A DNA stretch of 64,000 nucleotides from Akkermansiaceae bacterium (lineage in GTDB: Bacteria; Verrucomicrobiota; Verrucomicrobiia; Verrucomicrobiales; DEV007), in NCBI GenBank assembly GCA_024233085.1, contig JACKQC010000003.1:248001-312000 (forward strand), written 5' to 3'. Below the pieces are notes generated by a model. It did not search any database, was not told where the DNA came from, and saw only the letters and a list, made by a program, of their open reading frames with translations. Position numbers and translations under genes: made by a program. Shown one piece after another: positions 1 to 8,126 of the stretch; within the stretch, counting starts at the first letter, position 1; every line of letters begins with the position of its first letter.

Positions 1-962
1 CCGGACTCGTCGAGCACGGTCCTGAGCTTTCCCTCGAGGAAATCCAGGGCTTCCTCCCAGGAGACTTCGCGAAAGCCGGCACCCTGGCGCAGCATGGGTT
101 TTTCGAGCCGGTCCCAGCTTCGCTGAAAGCGGTATCCAAAGCGCCCGCGCTGGCAGAGCAGGCCGTCGTTCACGGCCGCGCCGCGGATCCCGGCGACGCG
201 CACCACGTTTTCGCCCTCCTCAAGGTCGGCCACCCCCTCCATCCGGCAGCCGACGCCGCAGAAGCCGCAGACGGTGGGCACGGTCTCGACGGCGTATTCC
301 TCCAAAGATCCGTAGGCCCCGTCGCTCCCCCGCACCGCGCCGGTCGGGCAGACTTCGGCGCAGGCGCCGCAGGCCACGCAGGGACTTTCTGAAAAAGTCC
401 GCTCTCCCACGATGCCGACCGTGGCGCCGACGCCGCGGCCGCCGAGCTGGAAGACCGATTGGCCGGCCAGCTCTTCACAGGCCTCCAGACAGAGCCGGCA
501 GTCGATGCACGCCGACCCGCGAAAACGCATCATGGGATGGGTCCGGTCGCGATACCCCGAGACGCCGTCGCCGTTTTTTCCGCCGTCGCCACCGCCGTAG
601 AGACTCGCCAGCGCGGCATAACGCCCGTAGCGAACCCCGGCGGCGGAGAAACCCGTGGCGTCCGCCGTCGCGCCGCGCAGGCTCATCAGCGTCTTGCGCA
701 GGCGCTCCACCGAGACGTGGTGGGTCAGCAGGTCCATCCCCGGCTCCAGCGGCGTGTGACAGGCCGCCAGCGGCCGCTCGTGCGCCGCCGAATAGACGAC
801 ACACATCCGGCAGCCGCCCTGCACCGGGAGAGATTCGTGATGACAGAGGGTGGGGATGTCGATGCCCAGCCGCTTCGCCGCCGCGAGGATGGTGTCGCCG
901 GGACGAACCTCGACCTCGCGGCCGTTGAGGATGGCGATGGGCGCTGTGCCGTCCGTTTCCAT
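1..962 (-). CDS. Formate dehydrogenase-type molybdopterin oxidoreductase, catalytic (alpha) subunit, N-terminal part
   Basis: The gene begins at ATG 962 and runs off the left edge, so only about 320 residues are visible. From the N terminus there is a plant-type [2Fe-2S] domain with PTLCHH and GGCRMC, then a NuoG-like cysteine cluster (CIDCRLCLEAC), then a bacterial ferredoxin motif (CVACGACAEVCPTGAV), and finally the start of the molybdopterin domain with its own [4Fe-4S] motif CGFCGVGC and LLCQRGRFGY. This order is typical of soluble NAD(P)-dependent formate dehydrogenase alpha subunits (FdhA/FdsA) and of related NADH-linked hydrogenases. The motif CGFCGVGC favours the molybdo-enzyme. It lies 18 bp downstream of the NuoEF-like gene, so the two very likely form one complex that oxidises formate in the cytoplasm and reduces NAD+. 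The active-site Cys/Sec residue is outside the window. Confidence 0.85.
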   Translation of the reverse strand, partial: METDGTAPIAILNGREVEVRPGDTILAAAKRLGIDIPTLCHHESLPVQGGCRMCVVYSAAHERPLAACHTPLEPGMDLLTHHVSVERLRKTLMSLRGATADATGFSAAGVRYGRYAALASLYGGGDGGKNGDGVSGYRDRTHPMMRFRGSACIDCRLCLEACEELAGQSVFQLGGRGVGATVGIVGERTFSESPCVACGACAEVCPTGAVRGSDGAYGSLEEYAVETVPTVCGFCGVGCRMEGVADLEEGENVVRVAGIRGAAVNDGLLCQRGRFGYRFQRSWDRLEKPMLRQGAGFREVSWEEALDFLEGKLRTVLDES

Positions 963-980
963 GCTTCTCAGTTTCACGGG

Positions 981-2489
981 CTAGGCGCGCGCGAAAATTT
1001 TCTCCCCGAACGCCCGCGCCAGCTTCCGAACCGGCCCGGGAATTTGCCGCCCGAAGTCGCAGAGGCTCGTCATTTCCATGGCGGTGAGAATGTCGCCGAA
1101 ACGCCGGGGTTCCCGGCCCGACTTGACGAGATCGCGCGCCGCCAGCGTTCCCAGGCGGCAGGGATCGCATTTGCCGCAGTTCTCCGCCGCCGCGTAGTCC
1201 AGCAAGCGGCGGGCGACGTCACGCGGTTCGTGATCCGCCGTCAGGGCGTAAAAACTCCAGTTCCCGGGCCGGATGTCCCCGGAGACCCATTCCGCCGGGT
1301 CCAGGAGCAGATCCCATTCGTCCGGCAGCAGCAGCGTCCCCCTCGGCCCGCCGAACAACAGGCCCCAGGCGGAGTCCGCCACACCGGCCGCCTCCAGCAC
1401 CGCGCGGACGGAGGTGTCGCCGTCGATCTCCGCCAGCCCCGGCCGCGCGAAACCGTCGCCAAAAACCGCCGCGAGGCGGGTGGCCGGGCTGACCACCGGC
1501 GTTTCACCCAGAGCCGCCAACAGGACGAAGGTTTCCGCCTCCGCCAGCGCCACCGGACGGCCGAAGAGTCCGGAGATTTCCGGTTCCGGCGGAAACACCC
1601 GCGCTTCTCCCCGGCGGCCCTCGACGGCGTTGAGCAGGGCTGTTTCCTCCCCACCGACATAAGATCCGAAACCCGGCACCACCGTCACGTCGAAGGAGGT
1701 TCCCAAAAAACCGGCGGCGGTCGCCCGGTTCACCGCCTCCTCGACGGCCGCGGTCGTCGCGGGATTTTCCGAGCCCACATGGATGACTCCCTCCGTCGCC
1801 CCGATCGCCCGTCCGCAGCATTCCATGCCGCGCAGCAGACGGGCCGCCTCGTGAACCATCAACTGCCGGTTCGCCTGGCTCCCCGGATCGCCCGGACCGG
1901 CGTGGGCGATCACGAAACGCTGATCCGCCGCCGTTTCCGCCGCGCGCCGCCAGCGTTCGGCGAGCGTCACCGCCGGGTTCCGGCGGTCCCGCGGGCCGAG
2001 CCGGCCGATTTCCTCCAGCAGGGTCTCGCCCCGCAGGCCGGGAAAAGCCGGCGAGTAAAGATCGCCCGCGACGCTTTCCCCCGCCGAGGCGGTGAAAAAC
2101 GCGGGGGTCCGGGCCAGACGAAACACCGTCGGCGTCGCCAACTCCACCTCCGGGTCCCAGGCCGGCTCCGAAAGCTCCGCGGTCCCCGCGGCAAAGCCGC
2201 GCTTCGGATGCCACCGCACCGGCGCCCGATCGCACATCCCGGGGCAGGAAAAGGCGCGATCCCCGGCGGTCGCGCGGCCGCCGCCGGCCAGGCCGCAGAA
2301 AAAACCCTCGCACGCAAACGCCGTCCCCTCCCCCGCCGCGTCCGGTTCGGAGAATCTCGGGTAAAAATTCGCCACGGTGCGCAGTCTTCCCTCCGGGATG
2401 CCCCATCGGTCGGCCAGTTCGACCAGGTCGCGGTCGCCCAGGCCGTTCCGCTCGCGCGCCTCGCGCCACAGCCGGTGGGCCACCGGCAT
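981..2489 (-). CDS. Fused NuoE-NuoF-like diaphorase subunit of NAD-linked formate dehydrogenase
   Basis: This single 502-residue protein joins a NuoE-like thioredoxin-fold domain (about residues 1-110, with cysteines CEGFFC and CPGMC for one [2Fe-2S] cluster) to a NuoF-like flavoprotein. The NuoF part shows GFGSYVGGEETALLNAVEG (NADH/FMN region) and, near the end, CGKCDPCRLG plus the distant SLCDFG cysteine that hold a [4Fe-4S] cluster. In complex I and in Fds formate dehydrogenases these are usually two proteins. The reading frame stays open to a GTG at 2618, but ATG 2489 is preferred: GGAGG lies 11 bases upstream and about 60 residues precede the first cluster cysteine, as in NuoE. With the following fdhA-like gene it would pass formate electrons to NAD+. 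Confidence 0.85.
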   Translation of the reverse strand: MPVAHRLWREARERNGLGDRDLVELADRWGIPEGRLRTVANFYPRFSEPDAAGEGTAFACEGFFCGLAGGGRATAGDRAFSCPGMCDRAPVRWHPKRGFAAGTAELSEPAWDPEVELATPTVFRLARTPAFFTASAGESVAGDLYSPAFPGLRGETLLEEIGRLGPRDRRNPAVTLAERWRRAAETAADQRFVIAHAGPGDPGSQANRQLMVHEAARLLRGMECCGRAIGATEGVIHVGSENPATTAAVEEAVNRATAAGFLGTSFDVTVVPGFGSYVGGEETALLNAVEGRRGEARVFPPEPEISGLFGRPVALAEAETFVLLAALGETPVVSPATRLAAVFGDGFARPGLAEIDGDTSVRAVLEAAGVADSAWGLLFGGPRGTLLLPDEWDLLLDPAEWVSGDIRPGNWSFYALTADHEPRDVARRLLDYAAAENCGKCDPCRLGTLAARDLVKSGREPRRFGDILTAMEMTSLCDFGRQIPGPVRKLARAFGEKIFARA

Positions 2490-2761
2490 CGCCGGGCGCC
2501 CCTCCAATCCCGCGTCTCCCGCCTCCGTCTGTCCGTTTGCCTGGCTCAAATCTTGCGTGCCTCTCGTTTTCGGGCCGGAAACCGCGCTCCTCTCCCGATG
2601 CGAAATGGAAACCCGCACTCAAGCGCAGCTCGGCGCGGAAAAAAGCGCAAAGGCACCGCCGTCCCGAAGATTTTTTCCCCACGAACGAAGTACTTGTTTG
2701 AGTACCATCGGCGATGGGATTAGATTGTCCCCTCGATGGCGGAACCGGACCGCCCGCTTTC

Positions 2762-3181
2762 ATGAAACCCATCGCATCCATCGAAATGGCCTCCTTTTCC
2801 CTCCCCACCCCGGGGGATGGGCGCGACGACACGGCCGAGGGGTTTCCCCGCCGCGAGATCGCCCCGGCGACGGATTTTTCGATGCGCGGTTACGACCGCG
2901 GCGTCATCGACACGGTGTGGAACAACGCCGAGCCCGTGCCGGGAAACGACGCCGGACTGTGGCGGAAGGACGAATTCGGCGCGTGGATCTGCCGCCTCGA
3001 CTACGGCCGCCGAGAGTCCGAATTCGGTTGGGAAATCTGCGACCTCAGCGCCGGCCGGGCCGACGGCGGGCTCGCCGCGCTGCGGCCGATGCAGTGGCAG
3101 AACTATCTCGACCAGGTCGCCGCCCTCACCCGCAGCCGCATGACGGCCGACGGCCTGCGCAACACCCGCCGCCTGCTCTGA
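2762..3181 (+). CDS. HNH-nuclease-like protein lacking the catalytic residues
   Basis: The protein has 139 residues from ATG 2762; an in-frame ATG at 2714 would add 16. Residues 50-120 follow the layout of a small HNH endonuclease family whose members read roughly VWxKA..PG.D...WRKD..GAWI..., then GWEIDHI, then L.PLQW.NN. Here VWNNAEPVPGNDAGLWRKD and ALRPMQWQN are kept. The metal-binding Asp-His pair is replaced (GWEICDL, residues 89-95) and the usual Asn before the last helix is Ala. If the homology is right, this is a nuclease fold that has lost activity. It could bind DNA or have a structural role. The family comparison is from memory. No partner gene is obvious; the NuoEF gene diverges to its left. 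Confidence 0.6.
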   Translation: MKPIASIEMASFSLPTPGDGRDDTAEGFPRREIAPATDFSMRGYDRGVIDTVWNNAEPVPGNDAGLWRKDEFGAWICRLDYGRRESEFGWEICDLSAGRADGGLAALRPMQWQNYLDQVAALTRSRMTADGLRNTRRLL

Positions 3182-3269
3182 CCCGCGCGCCGGGCATTTC
3201 GAAGTGGCCAAGTCCGCCCCGCGGGGCAATTTACGGACTCCGCTTCGTCTCTCGTCCCGTCTTTTTGTC

Positions 3270-5135
3270 ATGACCGACCTGTTGCGCGTGTTTTTCCGGC
3301 TGACGCTGCTGCCCGTCGTCCGGATCGTCTATCGGCTGCGCGCGCTGCATCCCGAACGCGTCCCGGCCGCCGGCGGCGTGTTGCTGGTCAGCAATCACGT
3401 CACCTACGTCGATTCCTTCCTGCTCTTCGCCACCTGTCCGCGGCCGGTTCGCTTCGTCGTCGTGTCGCGGTTCATGAAAGTGAAGGCCGTCGGCTGGTTT
3501 CTCCGGCTTTTCGGCGCCATCCCCATCCAGCCAAACCGTCCCCGCGACGCCATCCGCCAGACCGCCGAAGCCGTCGCCGCCGGGCACGTCGTGTGCATCT
3601 TTCCCGAGGGTCAACTGACCCGGACCGGCGCCGTCGGCGAGCTGAAACGCGGCTTCGAAACCATCGCCAGACACGCCGGCCCCGGCGCGGTCGTGCAGCC
3701 CGCCTGCCTGCACGGCCTCTGGGGGTCGATTTTTTCCTTCGAACGCGACCGCTACTTCCGCAAACGCCCCCGCCGCCTGACGGTGCCCGTCACCGTCGCC
3801 TTCGGCGATCCCATGCCCGCCGCCGAGGCCACCGCCGGGCGCGTGCGCGAGCGCCTGCTCCATCTCTCCACCGAGGCGACCGGGTCGCGCGGCGAATTCG
3901 ACACCCCGCTCGCCGAGGCCGTCGTCCGTGGCCTCAAGCGCCACCCTTTCGCCGATCTCTTCGTCGAAACCGGCCGCACCCGGCGCCGATACCGCCGCGG
4001 CCACAGCCTCGCCATCGCCGTCTGCCTCGCCGAACGCTGGCGCGCCGCCCTGCCCCCCGGGGAGGAAAAAATCGGCGTCCTGCTTCCGTCCGGAGCGACC
4101 CCGTCCCTGATCGCGCTCGGGCTGATTCTGGCGGGAAAAACCCCGGTCTTTCTCCCCTTCGACCCGCGAAAACCGGACCTCTCCCTTCTCGCCGCGCCCG
4201 TCGCCTCGCTGGGCCTGCGGACGGTCTTCACCTCTCGCGTTTTTGCCGCCCTGCTGGAGGGCTTTCCCTGGCCGGCCGACGAGGACGGGACGAAGCCCGG
4301 CACCATCGTGGACATGGCCGCCGAGTTCGCCGCCGTGCCCCTGCCGAAAGTGGTGATCGAGCGCTTCGCCGTGCTCCTGGAGCCGAAATTCCTCGCCGTC
4401 CGCCGGCTCGCCCGGGGAACGGCGGCCGCCAATCCCGCTCCGGGTTGCGTCCTGGTTTCCCCGCGCGACGGCGCGATCGCCACGCTCGACGGGACGAGCA
4501 TTCTCGCCAACGCGGCGCGGATGACGGGTTGCAATTTCATCCAGCACCGTCAGCGCCTGTTCACCGAACTGTCCCAATCCACCGCCGGCGGCCTCGCCCT
4601 GGCGCTCTGGCTGCCGGTGCTGCGGGACGCCGTGGCCGTCGGCCGATCCCTCTCCGCGCGCGGCGATCTCGACGCGCTCGAAACGGTCGTGCGCGAGGAA
4701 AAAATCGCCGCCCTCGCCGTCGATCCCGAAACCGCCGTCGCGATCGAAGCCCTGGCCGCCGACTGGCATCCCGAAACCCGTTCCCGGGTCCGCGCGATCT
4801 TCGCCGTCGACCCAACAGGGTTAAGTCCGGCACCCAACAGGGTTGAGTCGGGGACCCAACCCTGTTCGGTCTGCCCGGTCTGGGCGCCCGATTCGCTCGG
4901 CCTCGTCGCGACCTTTTCGCTGGCCGATCCGAATGCCGGCGCCGCCAGCGAGCATCTGCCGCAGTTCGGCCGGCGGCCCGGATCGCTCGGGCGCCTGTTG
5001 CCGGGTCTCGAGGGCGACTTCGGCGGCGCGGACGGAACCCTGCGCCTGCGGGGGACCGGCGGCTGGATGGAGACCGGTTTGCGCGGCCATTTCGACCCCG
5101 AAGGCTTCCTGTTCCCCGACCCGGAGACGTTTTAA
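3270..5135 (+). CDS. PlsC-type acyltransferase fused to a degenerate adenylate-forming domain
   Basis: The N-terminal 220 residues form a 1-acyl-glycerol-3-phosphate acyltransferase: NHVTYVD (His43 and Asp48, the HX4D catalytic pair) and FPEGQLTR (about 111-118). This part would acylate lysophospholipid at the inner membrane. The remaining 400 residues resemble the AMP-binding domain of Aas-like acyl-ACP synthetases (GVLLPSGATPSLIALGLILA; GWMETGLRGHFDPEGFLF in place of the usual GW.DTGD..-DGFL). The ATP P-loop TSGSTGxPK and the C-terminal catalytic Lys region are not recognisable, so this half is probably not a working synthetase. A palindromic repeat (4809-4871) is read in frame at about residues 514-534, near where the YGxTE motif would fall. 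Start ATG 3270 is chosen because the family alignment begins there. The family usually has about 700 or more residues, so this is short. Confidence 0.8.
   Translation: MTDLLRVFFRLTLLPVVRIVYRLRALHPERVPAAGGVLLVSNHVTYVDSFLLFATCPRPVRFVVVSRFMKVKAVGWFLRLFGAIPIQPNRPRDAIRQTAEAVAAGHVVCIFPEGQLTRTGAVGELKRGFETIARHAGPGAVVQPACLHGLWGSIFSFERDRYFRKRPRRLTVPVTVAFGDPMPAAEATAGRVRERLLHLSTEATGSRGEFDTPLAEAVVRGLKRHPFADLFVETGRTRRRYRRGHSLAIAVCLAERWRAALPPGEEKIGVLLPSGATPSLIALGLILAGKTPVFLPFDPRKPDLSLLAAPVASLGLRTVFTSRVFAALLEGFPWPADEDGTKPGTIVDMAAEFAAVPLPKVVIERFAVLLEPKFLAVRRLARGTAAANPAPGCVLVSPRDGAIATLDGTSILANAARMTGCNFIQHRQRLFTELSQSTAGGLALALWLPVLRDAVAVGRSLSARGDLDALETVVREEKIAALAVDPETAVAIEALAADWHPETRSRVRAIFAVDPTGLSPAPNRVESGTQPCSVCPVWAPDSLGLVATFSLADPNAGAASEHLPQFGRRPGSLGRLLPGLEGDFGGADGTLRLRGTGGWMETGLRGHFDPEGFLFPDPETF
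4809..4871. repeat. Palindromic repeat copy A (three units), inside a coding region
   Basis: There are three tandem units at about 22-bp spacing: two read with centre AGG (CCCAACAGGGTTAAGTC, CCCAACAGGGTTGAGTC) and one with centre CCT (GACCCAACCCTGTTCGGTC). The array is translated in frame within the acyltransferase/adenylate-forming fusion and supplies about 21 residues rich in Pro, Ser and Thr. Confidence 0.85.
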
Positions 5136-5200
5136 AAAATTCCTTGCCGCTCCGGGGAAGCGGTGGCAATTTCCCCGCCCTTCCAACCGGGGCACACACG

Positions 5201-5509
5201 ATGGCTTACGCGATTTTCAAAACCGGCGGCAAACAATACCGCGTCTCTTCGGGCGACAAGATTGACGTCGAAAAACTCGACGCCAAGGTCGGCGAAACAG
5301 TGACTTTTTCCGAAGTCCTGCTGAAGGGCGAAGGCGAAAGCGTCGCCGTCGGCGCGCCCTTTGTCGACGGCGCCTCGGTCGTCGCCGAAGTGCTCGACCA
5401 GGTCCGCGCGAAGAAGGTGATCGCCTTCAAATACAAGCGCCGCAAGGGCTACCACAAGACCAAGGGCCATCGCCGCCAGATGACCCGCCTGGAGATCAAG
5501 ACCGTCTGA
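5201..5509 (+). CDS. rplU: 50S ribosomal protein L21
   Basis: The 102-residue protein matches L21 from end to end: it begins MAYAIFKTGGKQYRV and ends with the basic 23S rRNA-binding segment KKVIAFKYKRRKGYHKTKGHR. Length is normal for the family. It sits 42 bp before rpmA, the universal rplU-rpmA arrangement, and the pair ends in a clear intrinsic terminator. The product is part of the large ribosomal subunit and binds 23S rRNA near L20. Confidence 0.98.
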   Translation: MAYAIFKTGGKQYRVSSGDKIDVEKLDAKVGETVTFSEVLLKGEGESVAVGAPFVDGASVVAEVLDQVRAKKVIAFKYKRRKGYHKTKGHRRQMTRLEIKTV

Positions 5510-5551
5510 TTTCGGCAAGATTCTGTTTTATTTTTTCCCCTCCCCAAAGCC

Positions 5552-5809
5552 ATGGCTCACAAAAAAGGACAAGGCAGCGTCAAGAACGGGCGCGACAGCA
5601 AGAGCAAGCGACGCGGCGTGAAGCGCTTCGGCGGCGAGTTGGTCATTCCCGGCAACATTCTCATCCGCCAGTGCGGCACCAAGTGGCATCCCGGCCAGAA
5701 TGTCGGCATGGGTCGCGATTTCACCCTGTATTCTTTGGCCGAGGGCACAGTGCGTTTCGACCGCAACGGCCGGCGCATCAATGTCGATCCCGTCGGATCG
5801 AGCAACTGA
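5552..5809 (+). CDS. rpmA: 50S ribosomal protein L27
   Basis: The 85-residue protein starts MAHKKGQGSVKNGRDSKSKR, the conserved N-terminal tail of L27 that reaches toward the peptidyl transferase centre, and contains GNILIRQCGTKWHPGQNVGMG. There is no N-terminal extension of the kind cleaved in Firmicutes. It is co-transcribed with rplU and followed after 32 bp by a perfect 9-bp stem terminator. Confidence 0.98.
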   Translation: MAHKKGQGSVKNGRDSKSKRRGVKRFGGELVIPGNILIRQCGTKWHPGQNVGMGRDFTLYSLAEGTVRFDRNGRRINVDPVGSSN

Positions 5810-5841
5810 GCGGTTCCCGCCGACCTTCGATTCTTTTCCGG

Positions 5842-5872
5842 AAACGCGACTCCGAGAGGGGTCGCGTTTTTT
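5842..5872 (+). terminator. Intrinsic terminator after rplU-rpmA
   Basis: The stem AAACGCGAC (5842-5850) pairs perfectly with GTCGCGTTT (5861-5869) around a 10-base loop and runs into six T residues (5867-5872). It lies between rpmA and the convergent surface-protein gene, whose stop is at 5877. Confidence 0.9.
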
Positions 5873-5876
5873 CGTG

Positions 5877-8117
5877 TCACGGATGGATGGCGGCGACGGC
5901 GTCGAGATCGAAGCCGGAACCGCCGGACCCGGACAGGGCGCCGAAATCGGCGATGTGTTCCACCGGATCGCCGCCGACGTCGTCGCGCCAGGCGCTGTGG
6001 CCTGTCGACTGAAGGCGCACATAGCGAATCCAGCTCAGTCCGGAAACCGGCAGCCGGTCGAGGTCGAACGCGTCGCCGCCGCTCCGGGCGGGATCGGTCG
6101 GATCGTCGCCGGTGGTGGCGTTGCGTCCGGCAAAACCGCGATTGTAGTAAAAGGGGTCCATCGTCGCCGGGGTCGACGAAACTCCGGCGGGCGGCACCAC
6201 ATCGATGGGAAAGCGGATCCATTCGCCCTCGAACAGCGCCACGGACACGACGGCCGGTTCCATGAAGCGGCGGTTCGGATCGCCCCCGATGAAGAAGACG
6301 TTTTCGAAAATCGTGAGATCCTCCCCGGGACCGAATTCCACGATGTTGTCCTCGAAAGACAGCACGATCGATCCCCCCGCAGCGTCGGGCGGCAGCGCGA
6401 AATCGGCGTCTCGGGCGTGCAGGGAGAGCACCTCGCTTTCCCGCCAGGCCGGGGAAAAGGTGCCCGCGCCGTCGGGCGGGCCAGTGACATTACCCGGCGC
6501 GAAAGCCGCTCCGTAAGCGCCCGAAGCGAGAGGGCGGAAGATTTTCACGGCATCGGCATAGGGATCGGCGGTGACGCCGGGCTGGCCGCGGCTCTTGGTG
6601 AAGGGAAGAATGCGGGCGGAGTTGCGCGCGAACGCGACGGGCTCGGCGGCGGCGGGCGAATGGACGTGGAGCGTGTAAAAATAGGTCGCCCCGGTCGCGA
6701 GCCCGCGGTCCACGAAGTTGTCGCCGCCGCCCTGGTAAACGATGGCCGCCGGGGCGTCGGGCTCGGGCGAGGTCGAGCGGGTCACGGTCACGCCCGCCAC
6801 CGCGCCTCCAAAGAAGCGGTGGAGGTCGCGCATCGACCAGGCAAGGCCCGCCTTTTCCCGGCTCGGGACGACGATGAGCGTTTGCCGCACGGGCAGGGCA
6901 AATTCTTTCCGAGCCGAATTTCCGGCGCTGTCGGTGGCCTCCAGGGCGAACCAATGGCTCGATTCGATTCGGGGGGCGACGCCCTCGAGGATGCCATCGA
7001 TGGACAAGGTCCAGGGAAGGCCGCCATCGCCGATGGGTAGGCTGCCCTCGACCAGACGCCATTCGTAGGGCGGAACGCCGCCTTCGGCCTGGAACTCCCG
7101 GCGATATGGAGCGCCCGGCGCGGCCGGCGGCAAGTCCCGCTCCGTCACGATCTCGATCGCCGAGTCGATTCGCAGTCGAAAACGCCTCGCCGCCTCGCCG
7201 CCACCGGCGTCCGTCACGCGAATCGCGATTTCGCCGTCGAGTCCCGCATCCTCGACCCGTCCCGACAAGTGGCCGCTTTCCGCCTCCAGCGAGAATCCGG
7301 ACGGCAATCCCTCGGGCGCCTCCCACCGATAGGGCGACAGGCCTCCCCGCGCCGCCAACTCCACCGTGTAATCCGCGCCGACGGCCCCGGCCGGGATGTC
7401 ATCGGTCACGATTTCCAAGGGCTCGCCCTCGTCGATCACAAGGGTGTAGGTCGCCGAATCCTCCGCACCCGCCGCATCCCGCACGAAAACGCCGAGTGGA
7501 GCCGCCAGGGGCGTGTCGCTTTTTCCCGAGAACCAGCCCGTTCCCGGATCGATCGCGAATCCGTCGAGGCCCGGCTCGATTCGCCATTCGTAGGGAGGCG
7601 CGCCACCCACCGCCTCGAATCGATAACCGATTTCCTCGCCCACTCGATAGCGCGGCGGAGACGGGGAGGCGATGTAGAGCGACGGTTCGTTTTTCCCGGA
7701 CTCGTCCGTGTCGGCGTCCGCCCCGGCGCGTCCGGGGGCGAAAACCGGAAACCACACACCGCGATGCCGGACGGACCGATGGATTCCCTCGCCCCCCGAT
7801 CCCTCGGCGGCGGAAACATCGACACCGAGCCGGTTCAGCAAGGCCGCTTCGGCTCCGGCGAGAATTTTTTCATCGCCCTCACCGTCACCATCCGGGTTCG
7901 ATGCCTCCTCGATGGCCTCGGATCGCAGGGTGACCGCTTTTTCGGCGCCGGCCGGCGGATCGCCCGAATCGCGAAAGGTTGCCCCGAGCTGAGGCGATTC
8001 CCGCCGGGACACGAATCCCAAACGCTCGAGCGAGACATAGGCCGCCAAGGGCAGCGCCATCGCGAGCAGACCAACGATCGCCACGGTTCGCGGTCTTAGC
8101 TGGGGATCGATGGTCAT
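5877..8117 (-). CDS. Membrane-anchored surface protein with repeated putative Ig domains
   Basis: The protein has 746 residues. A hydrophobic N-terminal segment (about residues 11-32, VAIVGLLAMALPLAAYVSLERL) is a signal anchor or uncleaved signal. Three He_PIG-type Ig-like domains follow, each marked by the GG.PPYEWR / GGLSPYRWE pattern and by FAIDPGTGWFSG-like turns. A fibronectin-like segment comes next. The C-terminal 220 residues carry SIVLSFEDNIVEFGPGEDLTIFEN, a motif seen in cell-surface proteins with a jelly-roll-like domain. It likely acts outside the cytoplasmic membrane as an adhesin or structural protein. It starts 9 bp after the stop of the next upstream gene, so the two form an operon. 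Substrate or partner cannot be stated. Confidence 0.75.
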   Translation of the reverse strand: MTIDPQLRPRTVAIVGLLAMALPLAAYVSLERLGFVSRRESPQLGATFRDSGDPPAGAEKAVTLRSEAIEEASNPDGDGEGDEKILAGAEAALLNRLGVDVSAAEGSGGEGIHRSVRHRGVWFPVFAPGRAGADADTDESGKNEPSLYIASPSPPRYRVGEEIGYRFEAVGGAPPYEWRIEPGLDGFAIDPGTGWFSGKSDTPLAAPLGVFVRDAAGAEDSATYTLVIDEGEPLEIVTDDIPAGAVGADYTVELAARGGLSPYRWEAPEGLPSGFSLEAESGHLSGRVEDAGLDGEIAIRVTDAGGGEAARRFRLRIDSAIEIVTERDLPPAAPGAPYRREFQAEGGVPPYEWRLVEGSLPIGDGGLPWTLSIDGILEGVAPRIESSHWFALEATDSAGNSARKEFALPVRQTLIVVPSREKAGLAWSMRDLHRFFGGAVAGVTVTRSTSPEPDAPAAIVYQGGGDNFVDRGLATGATYFYTLHVHSPAAAEPVAFARNSARILPFTKSRGQPGVTADPYADAVKIFRPLASGAYGAAFAPGNVTGPPDGAGTFSPAWRESEVLSLHARDADFALPPDAAGGSIVLSFEDNIVEFGPGEDLTIFENVFFIGGDPNRRFMEPAVVSVALFEGEWIRFPIDVVPPAGVSSTPATMDPFYYNRGFAGRNATTGDDPTDPARSGGDAFDLDRLPVSGLSWIRYVRLQSTGHSAWRDDVGGDPVEHIADFGALSGSGGSGFDLDAVAAIHP

Positions 8118-8126
8118 GCGGCCGTT

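Noticed and set aside
459..2723. A 754-codon open frame on the plus strand opposite the NuoEF-like gene
   Set aside because: It mirrors the opposite strand of two well-supported genes, is rich in Arg/Pro/His and shows no domain. It results from high GC at third positions.
4809..4871. Tandem 21-22-bp units considered as a CRISPR array
   Set aside because: Units are two or three in number, in both orientations, with 2-6-bp gaps and no spacers.
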